Positions 50,947 through 58,994 of a DNA stretch of 64,000 nucleotides are shown piece after piece (position 1 is the first letter of the stretch; every line of letters starts with the position of its first letter). Made by a program: the position numbers and the translations under genes. Location: assembly GCF_026341825.1 (NCBI RefSeq), contig NZ_JAPENY010000003.1, positions 1,798,001-1,862,000 of the forward strand, given 5' to 3'. Under the pieces are notes generated by a model, which searched no databases, was not told the origin of the DNA, and saw only the letters and a list, made by a program, of their open reading frames with translations. This DNA comes from Streptomyces sp. NBC_00620 (GTDB lineage Bacteria; Actinomycetota; Actinomycetes; Streptomycetales; Streptomycetaceae).

Positions 50947-52452
50947 CTAGGGGGAGGCGATGCTCACCTCCCCTCCCGCAGGACCGGCCGTCGCCTCGGC
51001 GGTCGTGATGAACTTCAGGGCCTTGACGTGCTCGTTGGCGTACATCGGCACGTAGTCCGAGGTGACGAACCAGCTCGGCTTGCTCATCGAGTCGGCGATC
51101 ACCGTGCCGTTGACGACGAGGTTCTCGAAGGTGATGTTCTGGATCAGGTGGTCCTGGTCGTAGCCGATCAGCAGCGCGGTGCCGGCGTGGGTGCCGGTGT
51201 AGCTGAGGTCCTTGATGTGGACGCCGTCGATGCCGCGGCCCGCCGAGGTGTTGTACTTCTCGTTGAACATGATCCGCATGTTGACGAGTTGGCCCTCGCG
51301 GAAGTCCTCCACGCGCATGCCGTCGACGCGGACGTTCCTGATGAGGTTGCCGTCGCCGGGGTTGAGGGCGAGGACGCCCTGGTAGAGGATCTGCGGTTCG
51401 CGGTGGTCGCAGACATCGATGTTCTGGAAGGTCAGGTTCTCCAGGACCTCGGGGGCGTCGGTGTTGCCGTGCGTGCCGACGTTGATGGGGTGCGCGACGT
51501 CCGCCCAGAGGGTGGAGTTCCTGACCGTGATGTCGCGGGTGTCGCCGTAGTACTCCCAGCGGTGGGTGTAGATGGCGATGCAGTCGTCGGCATTGCGCAT
51601 GAAGACGCCGTCGATGGTGACGTCGCTGCTGGAGAAGATGTCGATGCCGTCGCCCCAGGCCTTGGAGCTGAAGGAGCCGAGGCCTGTGATGGTGACGCTC
51701 TCGGACTCGGCGACCGTGACCGCGTAGCCGTCGGGGTTGAGCATCGTCACCGTGCCGATGGATATGTTCCGCGAGCCCTCGACGGTGCAGCCGCCGCCGG
51801 GTGACGCCCAGATCACTCCGCGCCCGGCGAGCCCCGCGTTCTCCACGTCCTTGAAGTACACGCGGGACTTGAGCACCGCGCCGCCGTCGAGGTAGACGGT
51901 CCTGCCCGAGGGGACGGTCACGACGCCGCCTTCGGTGGTGTGCAGGCCGGGGCCGAAGTAGAGGACGTCCGGGTCGTCGGGCGCGGGGCGGTCGGTCTCC
52001 AGGGGGCGGGCGAACAGGTGCAGCGCGTCGAAGACCTCGTCGTTGACCTGGACGACGAGGTTGCGCGGCTCGGTGAGTTCGAACCGCACGGTGTCGGCGC
52101 TCAGTTCGGGCTCGATGCCGTAGGAGTCGGGACGGATCCGGGCCTTCCGCACGCCGCCCTTGACGTAGGTGACCTCGACCTCGACGGTGTCCGCGAAGTC
52201 GAAGAACGCGAGGGAGGAGTTCTGGATCTGCCCGGCGCCGGTGGCGGTGCTGATGAGGTTGAGGGTGGCCAGGTAGGTGCCGAGCTGCTGCCAGCTGCCG
52301 CCGGGTGTACGGACGTTGACGGTGTAGCTCGCGTTGGTCGGGGCGCCGTCGGGGACCGGGTAGGTCACGAGCCCGGGGGTGCCTTCGGCTTCGGCTGCCT
52401 GGGCGGTCGTGTCGGTGGCACCGGCGGCCTGAAGGGTCGTACGACGAGACAT
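50947..52452 (-). CDS. Right-handed beta-helix glycoside hydrolase (GH28/GH49-like)
   Basis: A 501-residue protein. Residues ~25-170 form a beta-sandwich domain, then a parallel beta-helix with an acidic site: KAWGDGIDIFSSSDVTI and NADDCIAIYTHRW, followed by NVGTHGN. The Asp positions resemble GH28 polygalacturonases and GH49 enzymes, but GHG is replaced by GTHG, so a polygalacturonase function is uncertain. The N-terminus reads MSRRTTLQAAGATDTTAQ: Tat-like Arg-Arg but with no hydrophobic core, so export is in doubt. I chose the ATG at 52452, six bases after GAGG; ATG 52458 is an alternative. Confidence 0.78.
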   Translation of the reverse strand: MSRRTTLQAAGATDTTAQAAEAEGTPGLVTYPVPDGAPTNASYTVNVRTPGGSWQQLGTYLATLNLISTATGAGQIQNSSLAFFDFADTVEVEVTYVKGGVRKARIRPDSYGIEPELSADTVRFELTEPRNLVVQVNDEVFDALHLFARPLETDRPAPDDPDVLYFGPGLHTTEGGVVTVPSGRTVYLDGGAVLKSRVYFKDVENAGLAGRGVIWASPGGGCTVEGSRNISIGTVTMLNPDGYAVTVAESESVTITGLGSFSSKAWGDGIDIFSSSDVTIDGVFMRNADDCIAIYTHRWEYYGDTRDITVRNSTLWADVAHPINVGTHGNTDAPEVLENLTFQNIDVCDHREPQILYQGVLALNPGDGNLIRNVRVDGMRVEDFREGQLVNMRIMFNEKYNTSAGRGIDGVHIKDLSYTGTHAGTALLIGYDQDHLIQNITFENLVVNGTVIADSMSKPSWFVTSDYVPMYANEHVKALKFITTAEATAGPAGGEVSIASP

Positions 52453-52485
52453 GGACATCCTCAATTCCAGGGCTCCTGGGAACCG

Positions 52486-54075
52486 CTACAGCTGATCGCG
52501 CAGTTCGAACCAGTCGAAGTCCGCGGAGACCCGGGTCCCGCCCAGGTCCTGGACGCAGACCCCGACGAACGCTCCGGTGAAACGCAGCCGGCTCCCGTAG
52601 TCGTCGGAGAGCTTGCTCGCGTCCAGGGCCGGGCCCACCTGCTGCCAGTCCGTCCCGTCGGGCGAGGCGGAGAAGCGGAGGTCCGCGCCGTCGAAGCGGG
52701 CTCGGAGATGCACCAACGGCCAGTCGTCCGTGGAGAGTTCGCTGTCCGGAAGCTCGCGGTAGGTGCCGTCGTCGGTGAGGACCACGCCCAGCGTCCGGCC
52801 CACGCCCTCGACGTGCGTGAGGCGCAGGTAGTAGTGGGTGGAGGTGTCGTACCAGCAGACCAGGCCCGCGAGTTGGCTGAAGTGCGCGGGACGGAAGTCG
52901 ACGACCGTCGTCGCCTCGCAGCGCACCGAGGTGAGCGGCCGTGCGACCAGACTCTGGTCGAAGCGCGAGTGCAGGCTCTGTCTGCCGCGCAGCCGCAGGT
53001 ACCCCGGCCGCTCGGCGAGCGTGAGCCAGTCCGGGGCGGCGGGCACCCGCAACGTACTCCAACCCCCGTCCAGTACTGGCGCGTTGAACTCGTCGCGCAC
53101 GGCGGCCGGCTCGGCGGGCCCCGACTCCACCCCTGCGGGCGCCGGAACCTCCACACTCGGCCTCCGCCCCCCGTCCGCCAGCCGCAGCCACCCCTCCCGC
53201 GTCCAGGCCACCCGCTGGAGGCAGGTCTCCCGGCCCAGGACGCAGCGCGGCCCGTCGTCGGTCCGTACGGGGCGTGAGGCCAGGTGGGCGAGGTACCACT
53301 CCCCCTGCGGGGTCTGGACGAGTTCGCCGTGCCCCGCCTTCTGCAACGGCCACTCGGGGGCGTCGCGGGTGGTCAACAGCGAGCCGCCCGGGTCGAGTTC
53401 GTACGGCCCTGCCAGCTCGCGCGAGCGCGCCATCACGATGCCGTGGTTCCAGCCCGTGCCGCCCTCCGCGAGCATCAGGTAGTACCAGCCCTCGCGCCGG
53501 TAGACGTTGGGGCCCTCGATCAGCTCGTCCTGCGTAAGGATCGTGCGGGGCTGCCCGATCAGGGCCTGCTTCCCGGCGTCGTACTCCTGGAGCAGGATCC
53601 CGGCGAAGGAGGGATGTCCGTCGCGCGGGTCCCACTGGATGTTGAGCAGCCAGCTGTGGCCGTCCTCGTCGTGGAAGAAGGACGGGTCGAAACCGGAGGA
53701 GTTGAGGAAGACCGGCTCCGACCACGGGCCTTCGATCGCGGGGGCGGTGATCAGGTAGTTGTCGACGTCCTTGTAGGGGTGCCCGATCGTGCGCACGATG
53801 CTGTAGACCAGCCAGAACCTGCCGTCGTGATACGACAGCGAGGGCGCCCACACTCCGGCCGAGTCGGCCACTCCGCGTAGGTCGAGCAGGTCGGTGCGGT
53901 CCAGGATGTGACCGGCCGGTTCCCAGTGGGCGAGATCGGTCGAGCGGTGCACGGGCACGCCCGGGAACCATTCGAAGGTGGAGGTGGCGAGGAAGTACTC
54001 CGCGCCGACGCGCACGATGCTCGGATCCGGGTGAAAGCCCGGCAGCACGGGGTTGCGGATGTGGGCCGCGGTCAT
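52486..54075 (-). CDS. GH43 beta-xylosidase-type enzyme
   Basis: A 529-residue cytoplasmic exo-enzyme. The five-bladed propeller (about residues 5-310) has the base Asp17 in GFHPDPS, the pKa-tuning Asp130 in SGFDPSF and the acid Glu187 in IEGPNVY, the spacing of XynB3-type beta-xylosidases. A C-terminal beta-sandwich (about 330-529) is typical of subfamilies 11 and 12. It would release xylose or arabinose from oligosaccharides. It leads the three-gene operon, 21 bp before the beta-helix gene. Its promoter region is shared with the divergent LacI gene and holds three operator candidates. Confidence 0.9.
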   Translation of the reverse strand: MTAAHIRNPVLPGFHPDPSIVRVGAEYFLATSTFEWFPGVPVHRSTDLAHWEPAGHILDRTDLLDLRGVADSAGVWAPSLSYHDGRFWLVYSIVRTIGHPYKDVDNYLITAPAIEGPWSEPVFLNSSGFDPSFFHDEDGHSWLLNIQWDPRDGHPSFAGILLQEYDAGKQALIGQPRTILTQDELIEGPNVYRREGWYYLMLAEGGTGWNHGIVMARSRELAGPYELDPGGSLLTTRDAPEWPLQKAGHGELVQTPQGEWYLAHLASRPVRTDDGPRCVLGRETCLQRVAWTREGWLRLADGGRRPSVEVPAPAGVESGPAEPAAVRDEFNAPVLDGGWSTLRVPAAPDWLTLAERPGYLRLRGRQSLHSRFDQSLVARPLTSVRCEATTVVDFRPAHFSQLAGLVCWYDTSTHYYLRLTHVEGVGRTLGVVLTDDGTYRELPDSELSTDDWPLVHLRARFDGADLRFSASPDGTDWQQVGPALDASKLSDDYGSRLRFTGAFVGVCVQDLGGTRVSADFDWFELRDQL

Positions 54076-54200
54076 GCCGCCACCCGTGTCCCTTGGCTTG
54101 TTTGGTACTTCACGCCCTCACCCCTCTGTTTCGGCGTTCGGCCATTCCGCGATTGGGCATGCGCGTTCGGCCCGCATGCCCAGCCCGCGTGTTCGGCATT

Positions 54201-54213
54201 TCGAAAGTTTCAA
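54201..54213. promoter_or_regulatory. GAAA-C-TTTC-type operator copy 1
   Basis: Read on the minus strand this is TTGAAACTTTCGA, identical in 12 of 13 bases to copy 2 at 54323. It lies about 130 bp before the GH43 start. From memory, palindromes of the form CGAAACTTTCG have been described before actinomycete xylanase genes. Confidence 0.65.
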
Positions 54214-54270
54214 TGTTCGGGGAATTCCGTGAATCCCCGCTTCTTCACGCCGTGTTGAGGCGGGCCTAAT

Positions 54271-54288
54271 GTAGAAAGCGGTTGCTAC
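54271..54288. promoter_or_regulatory. LacI-type operator-like site in the xylosidase/LacI gap
   Basis: GTAGAAAGCGGTTGCTAC is symmetric in 14 of 18 positions around the central CG and is framed by GTAG/CTAC. It lies roughly midway between the two starts, about 100 bp before LacI. It shares the core AAGCGGTTGC with the site at 30463. Confidence 0.65.
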
Positions 54289-54322
54289 GCGGTCAATGTT
54301 TCGGTCGCGTGAGCAGCCGTAT

Positions 54323-54335
54323 TCGAAACTTTCGA
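54323..54335. promoter_or_regulatory. GAAA-C-TTTC-type operator copy 2
   Basis: TCGAAA-C-TTTCGA is a perfect 13-bp odd palindrome, 54-66 bp before the LacI start at 54389. Because it is a perfect operator-like site, it argues against the longer LacI frame beginning at 54296. Confidence 0.75.
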
Positions 54336-54388
54336 TGCCCCTCGGGGCCGGAGCGGCGGCCCTCGGGCGGGCCGGAGGGGTGGACTCC

Positions 54389-55426
54389 ATGGTCCGTACG
54401 GGAAGCGTGAGCGGGCCGACGCTGGCGGTCGTCGCCCGGGAGGCGGGGGTGTCTGTGCCGACGGCGTCGAAGGTGGTCAACGGCCGGGAGGACGTGGCGC
54501 CGGAGACACGCCGCCGGGTGACGGAGGCCCTCGACCGCCTCGGCTACGTCCGCAGACCCCGCTTCGAGGCGTCGAAGGCGCCGGGGCTGGTCGACCTGGT
54601 GGTGCACTCCCTCGAAAGCTCCTGGTCGGGCGCGGTGCTGCACGGCGTGGAGGGGGCGGCGCACGACGCGGGCCTTGAGGTGGTGGTCTCGGCCGGGCTG
54701 ACCCGGACCAGGGGCGGGCGCCCCGAGCGCGGCTGGCTGGACAAGCTCACCACCCGGGGTTCCTCAGGGGTGTTGTTCAACCTGGCCGAGCTGACTCCGT
54801 CGCAGTACGCCTGGCTCGACCAGCACCGCATTCCCTTCGTGATGATCGACCCGGTCCACGAACCGCCGCCGGGGGTCGTGTCGGTGGGTGCGGCGAACTG
54901 GCAGGGCGGTCTGCTGGCGACGGAGCATCTCCTCTCCCTCGGCCATGAGCGCATCGCCGTCATCGGTGGCTACCGTCGCAAGATCTGCAGCAGCGACCGC
55001 ATCGCCGGCTACCGCTCCGCCCTCGCGTCGGCCGGGATCCGCCACCGTCCCGAATACATCCGTTACGGCAGCTTCGACGAAACCGTCGCCCACTGCCGCA
55101 TGCTGGAGCTCCTCGACCTCCCCGAACCGCCCACCGCCGCGTTCGTCTGCTCCGACAAGATGGCCCTCGGCGCCTACCAGGCCCTGGCCGAGCGGAAGTT
55201 GAGCGTCCCGGACGACTTCAGCGTGGTCGGCTTCGACGACCTCCCCGAGTCCCGCTGGGCCACCCCCGCCCTCACCACCGTCCGCCAGCCACTCTCCGAG
55301 ATGGCGGCAACGGCACTGCGCCTCCTGGTCCGACTGATGGCGGGCGACCAGCCGGAGGGCACCCGTACGGAGCTGTCGACGCGGCTGGTGGAGCGGTCGA
55401 GCACGGGTCCCGGGCCGGTGGCCTGA
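54389..55426 (+). CDS. LacI-family regulator of the xylosidase locus
   Basis: A 345-residue repressor. The HTH is LAVVAREAGVSVPTASKVVNGREDVAPETRRRV, the hinge includes LGYVRRP, and the effector domain has VMIDPVHEPPPGV and a C-terminal VVGFDDLPESRWATPALTTV. The ATG at 54389 follows GGAGGGG. It is divergent from the GH43 operon, whose promoter it probably represses, with xylo- or arabino-oligosaccharides as likely effectors. A second LacI is at 42828. Confidence 0.93.
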   Translation: MVRTGSVSGPTLAVVAREAGVSVPTASKVVNGREDVAPETRRRVTEALDRLGYVRRPRFEASKAPGLVDLVVHSLESSWSGAVLHGVEGAAHDAGLEVVVSAGLTRTRGGRPERGWLDKLTTRGSSGVLFNLAELTPSQYAWLDQHRIPFVMIDPVHEPPPGVVSVGAANWQGGLLATEHLLSLGHERIAVIGGYRRKICSSDRIAGYRSALASAGIRHRPEYIRYGSFDETVAHCRMLELLDLPEPPTAAFVCSDKMALGAYQALAERKLSVPDDFSVVGFDDLPESRWATPALTTVRQPLSEMAATALRLLVRLMAGDQPEGTRTELSTRLVERSSTGPGPVA

Positions 55427-55442
55427 ACGGTGGTTCTGCTCG

Positions 55443-56192
55443 TCATTGGGACAACAGCTGCTGACCGCCGTCGATGTCGTACGTCGCGCCCGTCAATGCT
55501 TCGTTGCACATGATGTGTACGGCCAGAGCGGCGACGTCCTCCGGGCCGACGACCCGTCGGATGGGGAGCGAGGAGCGGAGCTCTTCGCGCCGTGCGTCGA
55601 TCTGGTCGCCCAGGAGTGAGGCCGACAAAGGCGTGTCGACGAATCCGGCAGCGATGAGGTTCACCCGGATCGGCGCCAGTTCGAGTGCCAGGTTCGCGGT
55701 CAGAGCGGGAAGTGCCGCGGTGAGCGCCGAGGTGACGGACCTGCCGACGCCGGGGCGGCGACCGCCCGTGCCGCCGATGAACAACAGCGTTCCCAGGTCC
55801 CGGAGTTTGCCCCGGCTGTACTTGGCGAGCCCGAGCGTCATGGCGAGGCGTTCGCCGAAGTGCCGACTGGTCTCCGCCACGTCCATGTCGGCCAGGGGCG
55901 CGTACAACGGGCCGCCGGCCGTCGACATGACGTGGTCGACCGCGTAGGGCAGGTCACTGAAGAACTGCTGAAGCCGGTCCGTGTCGGCGGCGTCGAGGGC
56001 CGCGGTGCTCCGCGGCTGGACTTCCGCAGCCGCTCGCTCCAGTCGCTGCGGATCGCGCGCGACCATGACCACTTGGCCGCCGGAAGCGCGGACCCGACGC
56101 GCGGTTTCGAGCCCGATTCCCGAGCTTGCGCCTATCACGACGACGGTCTGGTCGGCCAAGTCCTGGTGCTGGCTCAGCTCGCTTCCGCTCAT
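55443..56192 (-). CDS. SDR-family oxidoreductase
   Basis: A 249-residue short-chain dehydrogenase. The cofactor motif is IGASSGIGLETARR, and the end has GPEDVAALAVHIMCNEALTGATYDIDGGQQL typical of the FabG-like group. The usual YxxxK is not obvious: the corresponding area reads GVGRSVTSALTAALPALTANLALEL, without Tyr, and NNAG is replaced by STAGG. It may therefore be a non-catalytic or atypical member. The ATG at 56192 follows GGAGG. A second SDR lies 70 bp upstream on the same strand. Confidence 0.88.
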   Translation of the reverse strand: MSGSELSQHQDLADQTVVVIGASSGIGLETARRVRASGGQVVMVARDPQRLERAAAEVQPRSTAALDAADTDRLQQFFSDLPYAVDHVMSTAGGPLYAPLADMDVAETSRHFGERLAMTLGLAKYSRGKLRDLGTLLFIGGTGGRRPGVGRSVTSALTAALPALTANLALELAPIRVNLIAAGFVDTPLSASLLGDQIDARREELRSSLPIRRVVGPEDVAALAVHIMCNEALTGATYDIDGGQQLLSQ

Positions 56193-56262
56193 CAGTGCCT
56201 CCGATGATCCGACGGCGGCAACAAGGCGACGGCGCGGGACGGCTGAGCCTCCTCCCGGTGCG

Positions 56263-56982
56263 TCAGACCAGCGATTGCCCACCGTACAGTTGTGGATACA
56301 GCTCGCCCGGCCCCCCGGGCAGCGCGGCCTGAACCTGCTTGCTGACCTCGTCGGCGAGCACCTCGTGGAGTCCGGCCTCGACACCGGCGAGCGCCGCCCG
56401 GGCGACATCGCCGGGATCTGCCTTCGGACCGCTCACCATCGCAGCCATTTCGGTCGCCAGGTAGCCGACATGCAGCGCGGTGACCTGCGTGCCCTGTTCC
56501 GCGAGGGCGACCCGCAGGGCGTTGGTCACCGACCATTCGGCGGACTTGGCTGCGGCGTATCCGGCGCTGACGGGGATCGACACCCATGACAGCACGGAGA
56601 GAACGTTGACCAGGGCGCCGCCGCCATTGCGTCCGAGTACGGGGGCGAAAGCCCTGCTCATGGCCAGAGTGCCGACCACATGCGTTTCGAACTCCGTCCG
56701 GAATGCGTCGAGGTCGGACGTGAGGATGCCGGCACGGGTGGTGGATCCGGCGTTGTTGATGAGGAGTGTCACGTCCTGCGCCTGGGCACTGGCCGCCCGG
56801 ACCGACTCGTGGTCCGTGATGTCGACGGCCACCGGGACGGCTCCCGGCACCGTGACCTTTGCGGGGTCGCGGGCTCCCGCGTAGACCTTGGCCGCTCCAG
56901 CCTCGAAAAGGGCCTTGACGAATTGCTCTCCGAGCCCTCGATTGGCACCCGTGACGAATGCAACGGACCCGTCGATCTTCAT
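56263..56982 (-). CDS. SDR-family oxidoreductase
   Basis: A 239-residue short-chain dehydrogenase. Motifs: FVTGANRGLGEQF, the beta-2 end AGARDP, INNAG, the catalytic Ser in SVLSW and YAAAK (Tyr and Lys). The C-terminal ~55 residues have a basic, helical part. The ATG at 56982 follows GGGAAAGG. It is divergent from the alcohol dehydrogenase gene across a 194-bp gap with the palindrome TACTCCGGAGTA. The substrate may be related to that of the alcohol dehydrogenase. Confidence 0.92.
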   Translation of the reverse strand: MKIDGSVAFVTGANRGLGEQFVKALFEAGAAKVYAGARDPAKVTVPGAVPVAVDITDHESVRAASAQAQDVTLLINNAGSTTRAGILTSDLDAFRTEFETHVVGTLAMSRAFAPVLGRNGGGALVNVLSVLSWVSIPVSAGYAAAKSAEWSVTNALRVALAEQGTQVTALHVGYLATEMAAMVSGPKADPGDVARAALAGVEAGLHEVLADEVSKQVQAALPGGPGELYPQLYGGQSLV

Positions 56983-57153
56983 GGGAAACCTTTCCCGCAG
57001 GGCGTACGAAAGGCTGCAGACAGCTCGGTCCGCGATGCTCCACGCGATTTTTCCAACCTTTCCGAACCTACCTCGCACGGCTGTCCACCACCACCCGGGA
57101 TCTGTTGCCCGGGCGACCAGGCAGTGGTGGGATGGATGTGCTCTCGTATCGTC

Positions 57154-57165
57154 TACTCCGGAGTA
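57154..57165. promoter_or_regulatory. 12-bp palindrome before the alcohol dehydrogenase
   Basis: TACTCCGGAGTA is perfectly symmetric and ends 11 bases before the ADH start; further symmetric bases are not found. It may be an operator for a regulator not in this window. The direct repeat CGGAG in CCGGAGTACGGAGAC overlaps the ribosome site of the gene. Confidence 0.55.
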
Positions 57166-57176
57166 CGGAGACACGT

Positions 57177-58202
57177 ATGACCACTTATCGAGCGGCGCAG
57201 GTCATCACCCCGAACGGGCGTTTCGAGATAGTCGAGCGCGAGGTGCAACACCCAGGTCCAAGGCATGTGCGAGTGGCCGTCGAGGCGTGCGGGATCTGCC
57301 ACAGCGACGATGTGTTCGTGAGCGGCGGTTTGCCCGGGGTGCGGTTCCCGCTGGTTCCGGGCCATGAGATCGCCGGGCGTATCGAAGAACTCGGCGAAGG
57401 AGCCGAGAGCAACAATTGGAACGTGGGGGACCGCGTGACCGTGGGGTGGTTCGGAGGAAGTTGCGGACACTGCATCCCTTGCAGGCAGGGCGACTTCATA
57501 GTCTGCGACAACCTCAAGATTCCCGGCTGGGCATACGACGGGGGCTACGCGGAAAGCATGATCGCGCCGATTGATGCCCTGGCGCGGATTCCCGAGGCCC
57601 TTTCGGCGACCGACGCGGGCCCCATGTCCTGCGCGGGAGTCACGACCTACAACGGGCTGCGACGGAGCTCCGCCCGTCCCGGAGATCTGGTGGCGGTCCT
57701 GGGCATCGGTGGGCTCGGCCACCTGGGTGTGCAGTATGCAGTGGCCATGGGTTTCGAAACCGTGGCGATCGCCCGCGGGTCCGAGAAGGCCGACACTGCC
57801 AAGAACCTCGGGGCCCATCACTACATCGACAGCACGGGCGTGACCTCAGTCGCGGAGGCCCTGCAGTCGCTGGGAGGCGCGAAGACCGTACTGGCCACCG
57901 CCGGCAGCTCCGAGGCCATCGCGGCAACCGTCGAGGGCCTGACGCACCGTGGTGAACTCATTGTCATCGGGGTTTCGCCCGACACCCTCGGCATCAGCCC
58001 GCTTCAGCTCATCCTGCGGGGCCGGATCCTTCGAGGACACCCGTCCGGTACCGCTCAGGACGTGCAGGACACCATGGCGTTCAGCGCCCTGCACGGTATC
58101 CGTCCCATCGTCGAGACGATGCCGCTGAGTGAGACCGACGCGGCCTACCGGAAGATGCTCGACGGCTCCGCTCGCTTCCGCATGGTGCTGACCACAGGCT
58201 GA
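57177..58202 (+). CDS. Zinc-dependent alcohol dehydrogenase
   Basis: A 341-residue medium-chain dehydrogenase (ADH superfamily). Catalytic zinc ligands: Cys in CGICHSDD, His in GHEIAG and a later Cys in MSCAG. Structural zinc ligands: the four Cys in CGHCIPCRQGDFIVC. The Rossmann motif is VLGIGGLGHLGVQYA, and the coenzyme domain lies at about residues 150-300. The ATG at 57177 follows GGAG. It is divergent from an SDR gene and could handle a related alcohol or aldehyde. Confidence 0.94.
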   Translation: MTTYRAAQVITPNGRFEIVEREVQHPGPRHVRVAVEACGICHSDDVFVSGGLPGVRFPLVPGHEIAGRIEELGEGAESNNWNVGDRVTVGWFGGSCGHCIPCRQGDFIVCDNLKIPGWAYDGGYAESMIAPIDALARIPEALSATDAGPMSCAGVTTYNGLRRSSARPGDLVAVLGIGGLGHLGVQYAVAMGFETVAIARGSEKADTAKNLGAHHYIDSTGVTSVAEALQSLGGAKTVLATAGSSEAIAATVEGLTHRGELIVIGVSPDTLGISPLQLILRGRILRGHPSGTAQDVQDTMAFSALHGIRPIVETMPLSETDAAYRKMLDGSARFRMVLTTG

Positions 58203-58220
58203 CCTGCGCGGGGACGCCGC

Positions 58221-58850
58221 TCAACCGCTGGTCCCCACCTCATTGTTGGGCGCCCCGTCCCCGACCGGCGGCAGGTCGCCGCGCTCCACCGGTTCGGTGG
58301 CGGCCGCAGGTGCGGACGGCAGGAGGGCGGTGAGTTCGGCGGCGTCGGGGCGGTGGGCTCCGAGGGCGGCCTCGTGCAGGACGTCGCGCTTCACCGTGGC
58401 CGTGTCGCCGACGACGCGGATCACGTGCCCGTCGCCCGGCACCAAGTAGTCGTGCTGCCCGCCGGAACTGCGGTACCAGGCCTTGCCGTCGCGCGTGCAG
58501 GTGACGGTCTCGCCGGACGCCTCACCGACCGGCTGCTTCGGACAGCTGTCGGCGGTCACCGTGCCCCGGTCCACGTACAGGTGGATCTGGGCACCGGTCT
58601 TCTGCGACCAGTACGCGCTGGAGAAGCCGTCGTTCCCGTACACGCCGACCGACTGCTGAGCGACGGTGAAGCCGGGCGCCTCGATGACGTAGACGAGCTC
58701 CGGGGCGACGCCCAACGCCCGGGCACGGGCGCTGAGTTCGGCCGGGTCGGCGGCTGCCCCGGCCTTCTCGTCACCGCACGCGGCGAGCAGCATGGGCAGG
58801 AGCAGCAACGGCAGCGCGCGTAGGGCACGGGCGGGCACGGAACGGATCAT
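58221..58850 (-). CDS. Lipoprotein of unknown function
   Basis: A 209-residue lipoprotein. The lipobox LLAAC is at residues ~21-25 after a basic and hydrophobic start, so the protein is tethered to the outer face of the membrane. The mature part has two Cys (DSCPKQ and VTCTRD) that may form a disulfide, and ends in a Pro-rich tail. Not recognised beyond that. The ATG at 58850 fits the lipobox; a longer upstream frame overlaps another gene and is not real. It is convergent with the ADH gene. Confidence 0.82.
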   Translation of the reverse strand: MIRSVPARALRALPLLLLPMLLAACGDEKAGAAADPAELSARARALGVAPELVYVIEAPGFTVAQQSVGVYGNDGFSSAYWSQKTGAQIHLYVDRGTVTADSCPKQPVGEASGETVTCTRDGKAWYRSSGGQHDYLVPGDGHVIRVVGDTATVKRDVLHEAALGAHRPDAAELTALLPSAPAAATEPVERGDLPPVGDGAPNNEVGTSG

Positions 58851-58994
58851 GCGCCCATCCTGCCGCACAGGTGTTCCACATGCCTCGCAGAGAGAGAGGC
58901 AGTCCAAGCGCTTCGCGTGTGAACGCGGCCAACAACACCGTTTGTTGGGTCGGTTCGGCCCCGGCACGCACACCGACCCCGCAACAATGCGTGC

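Larger units (their letters stand above)
54076..54388. promoter_or_regulatory. 313-bp divergent regulatory region without a gene
   Basis: The gap between the GH43 start and the LacI start contains two copies of the TCGAAACTTTCGA palindrome (54201-54213 and 54323-54335) and one LacI-type site (54271-54288). It also has several GCCGAACGC / GTTCGGC strings near 54135-54200, which could be minor half-sites. No further coding region is credible here. The arrangement fits repression of both promoters by the adjacent LacI. Confidence 0.7.

Noticed and set aside
49715..53971. A very long open frame (about 1,400 codons) on the minus strand
   Set aside because: It runs through three well-supported genes in another frame. 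Its translation is Arg/Pro/His-rich, as expected from a frame shadow in high-GC DNA.
58210..58236. GGGGAC/GTCCCC hairpin between ADH and lipoprotein genes
   Set aside because: A 6-bp stem with a long loop; it could arise by chance at this GC content.
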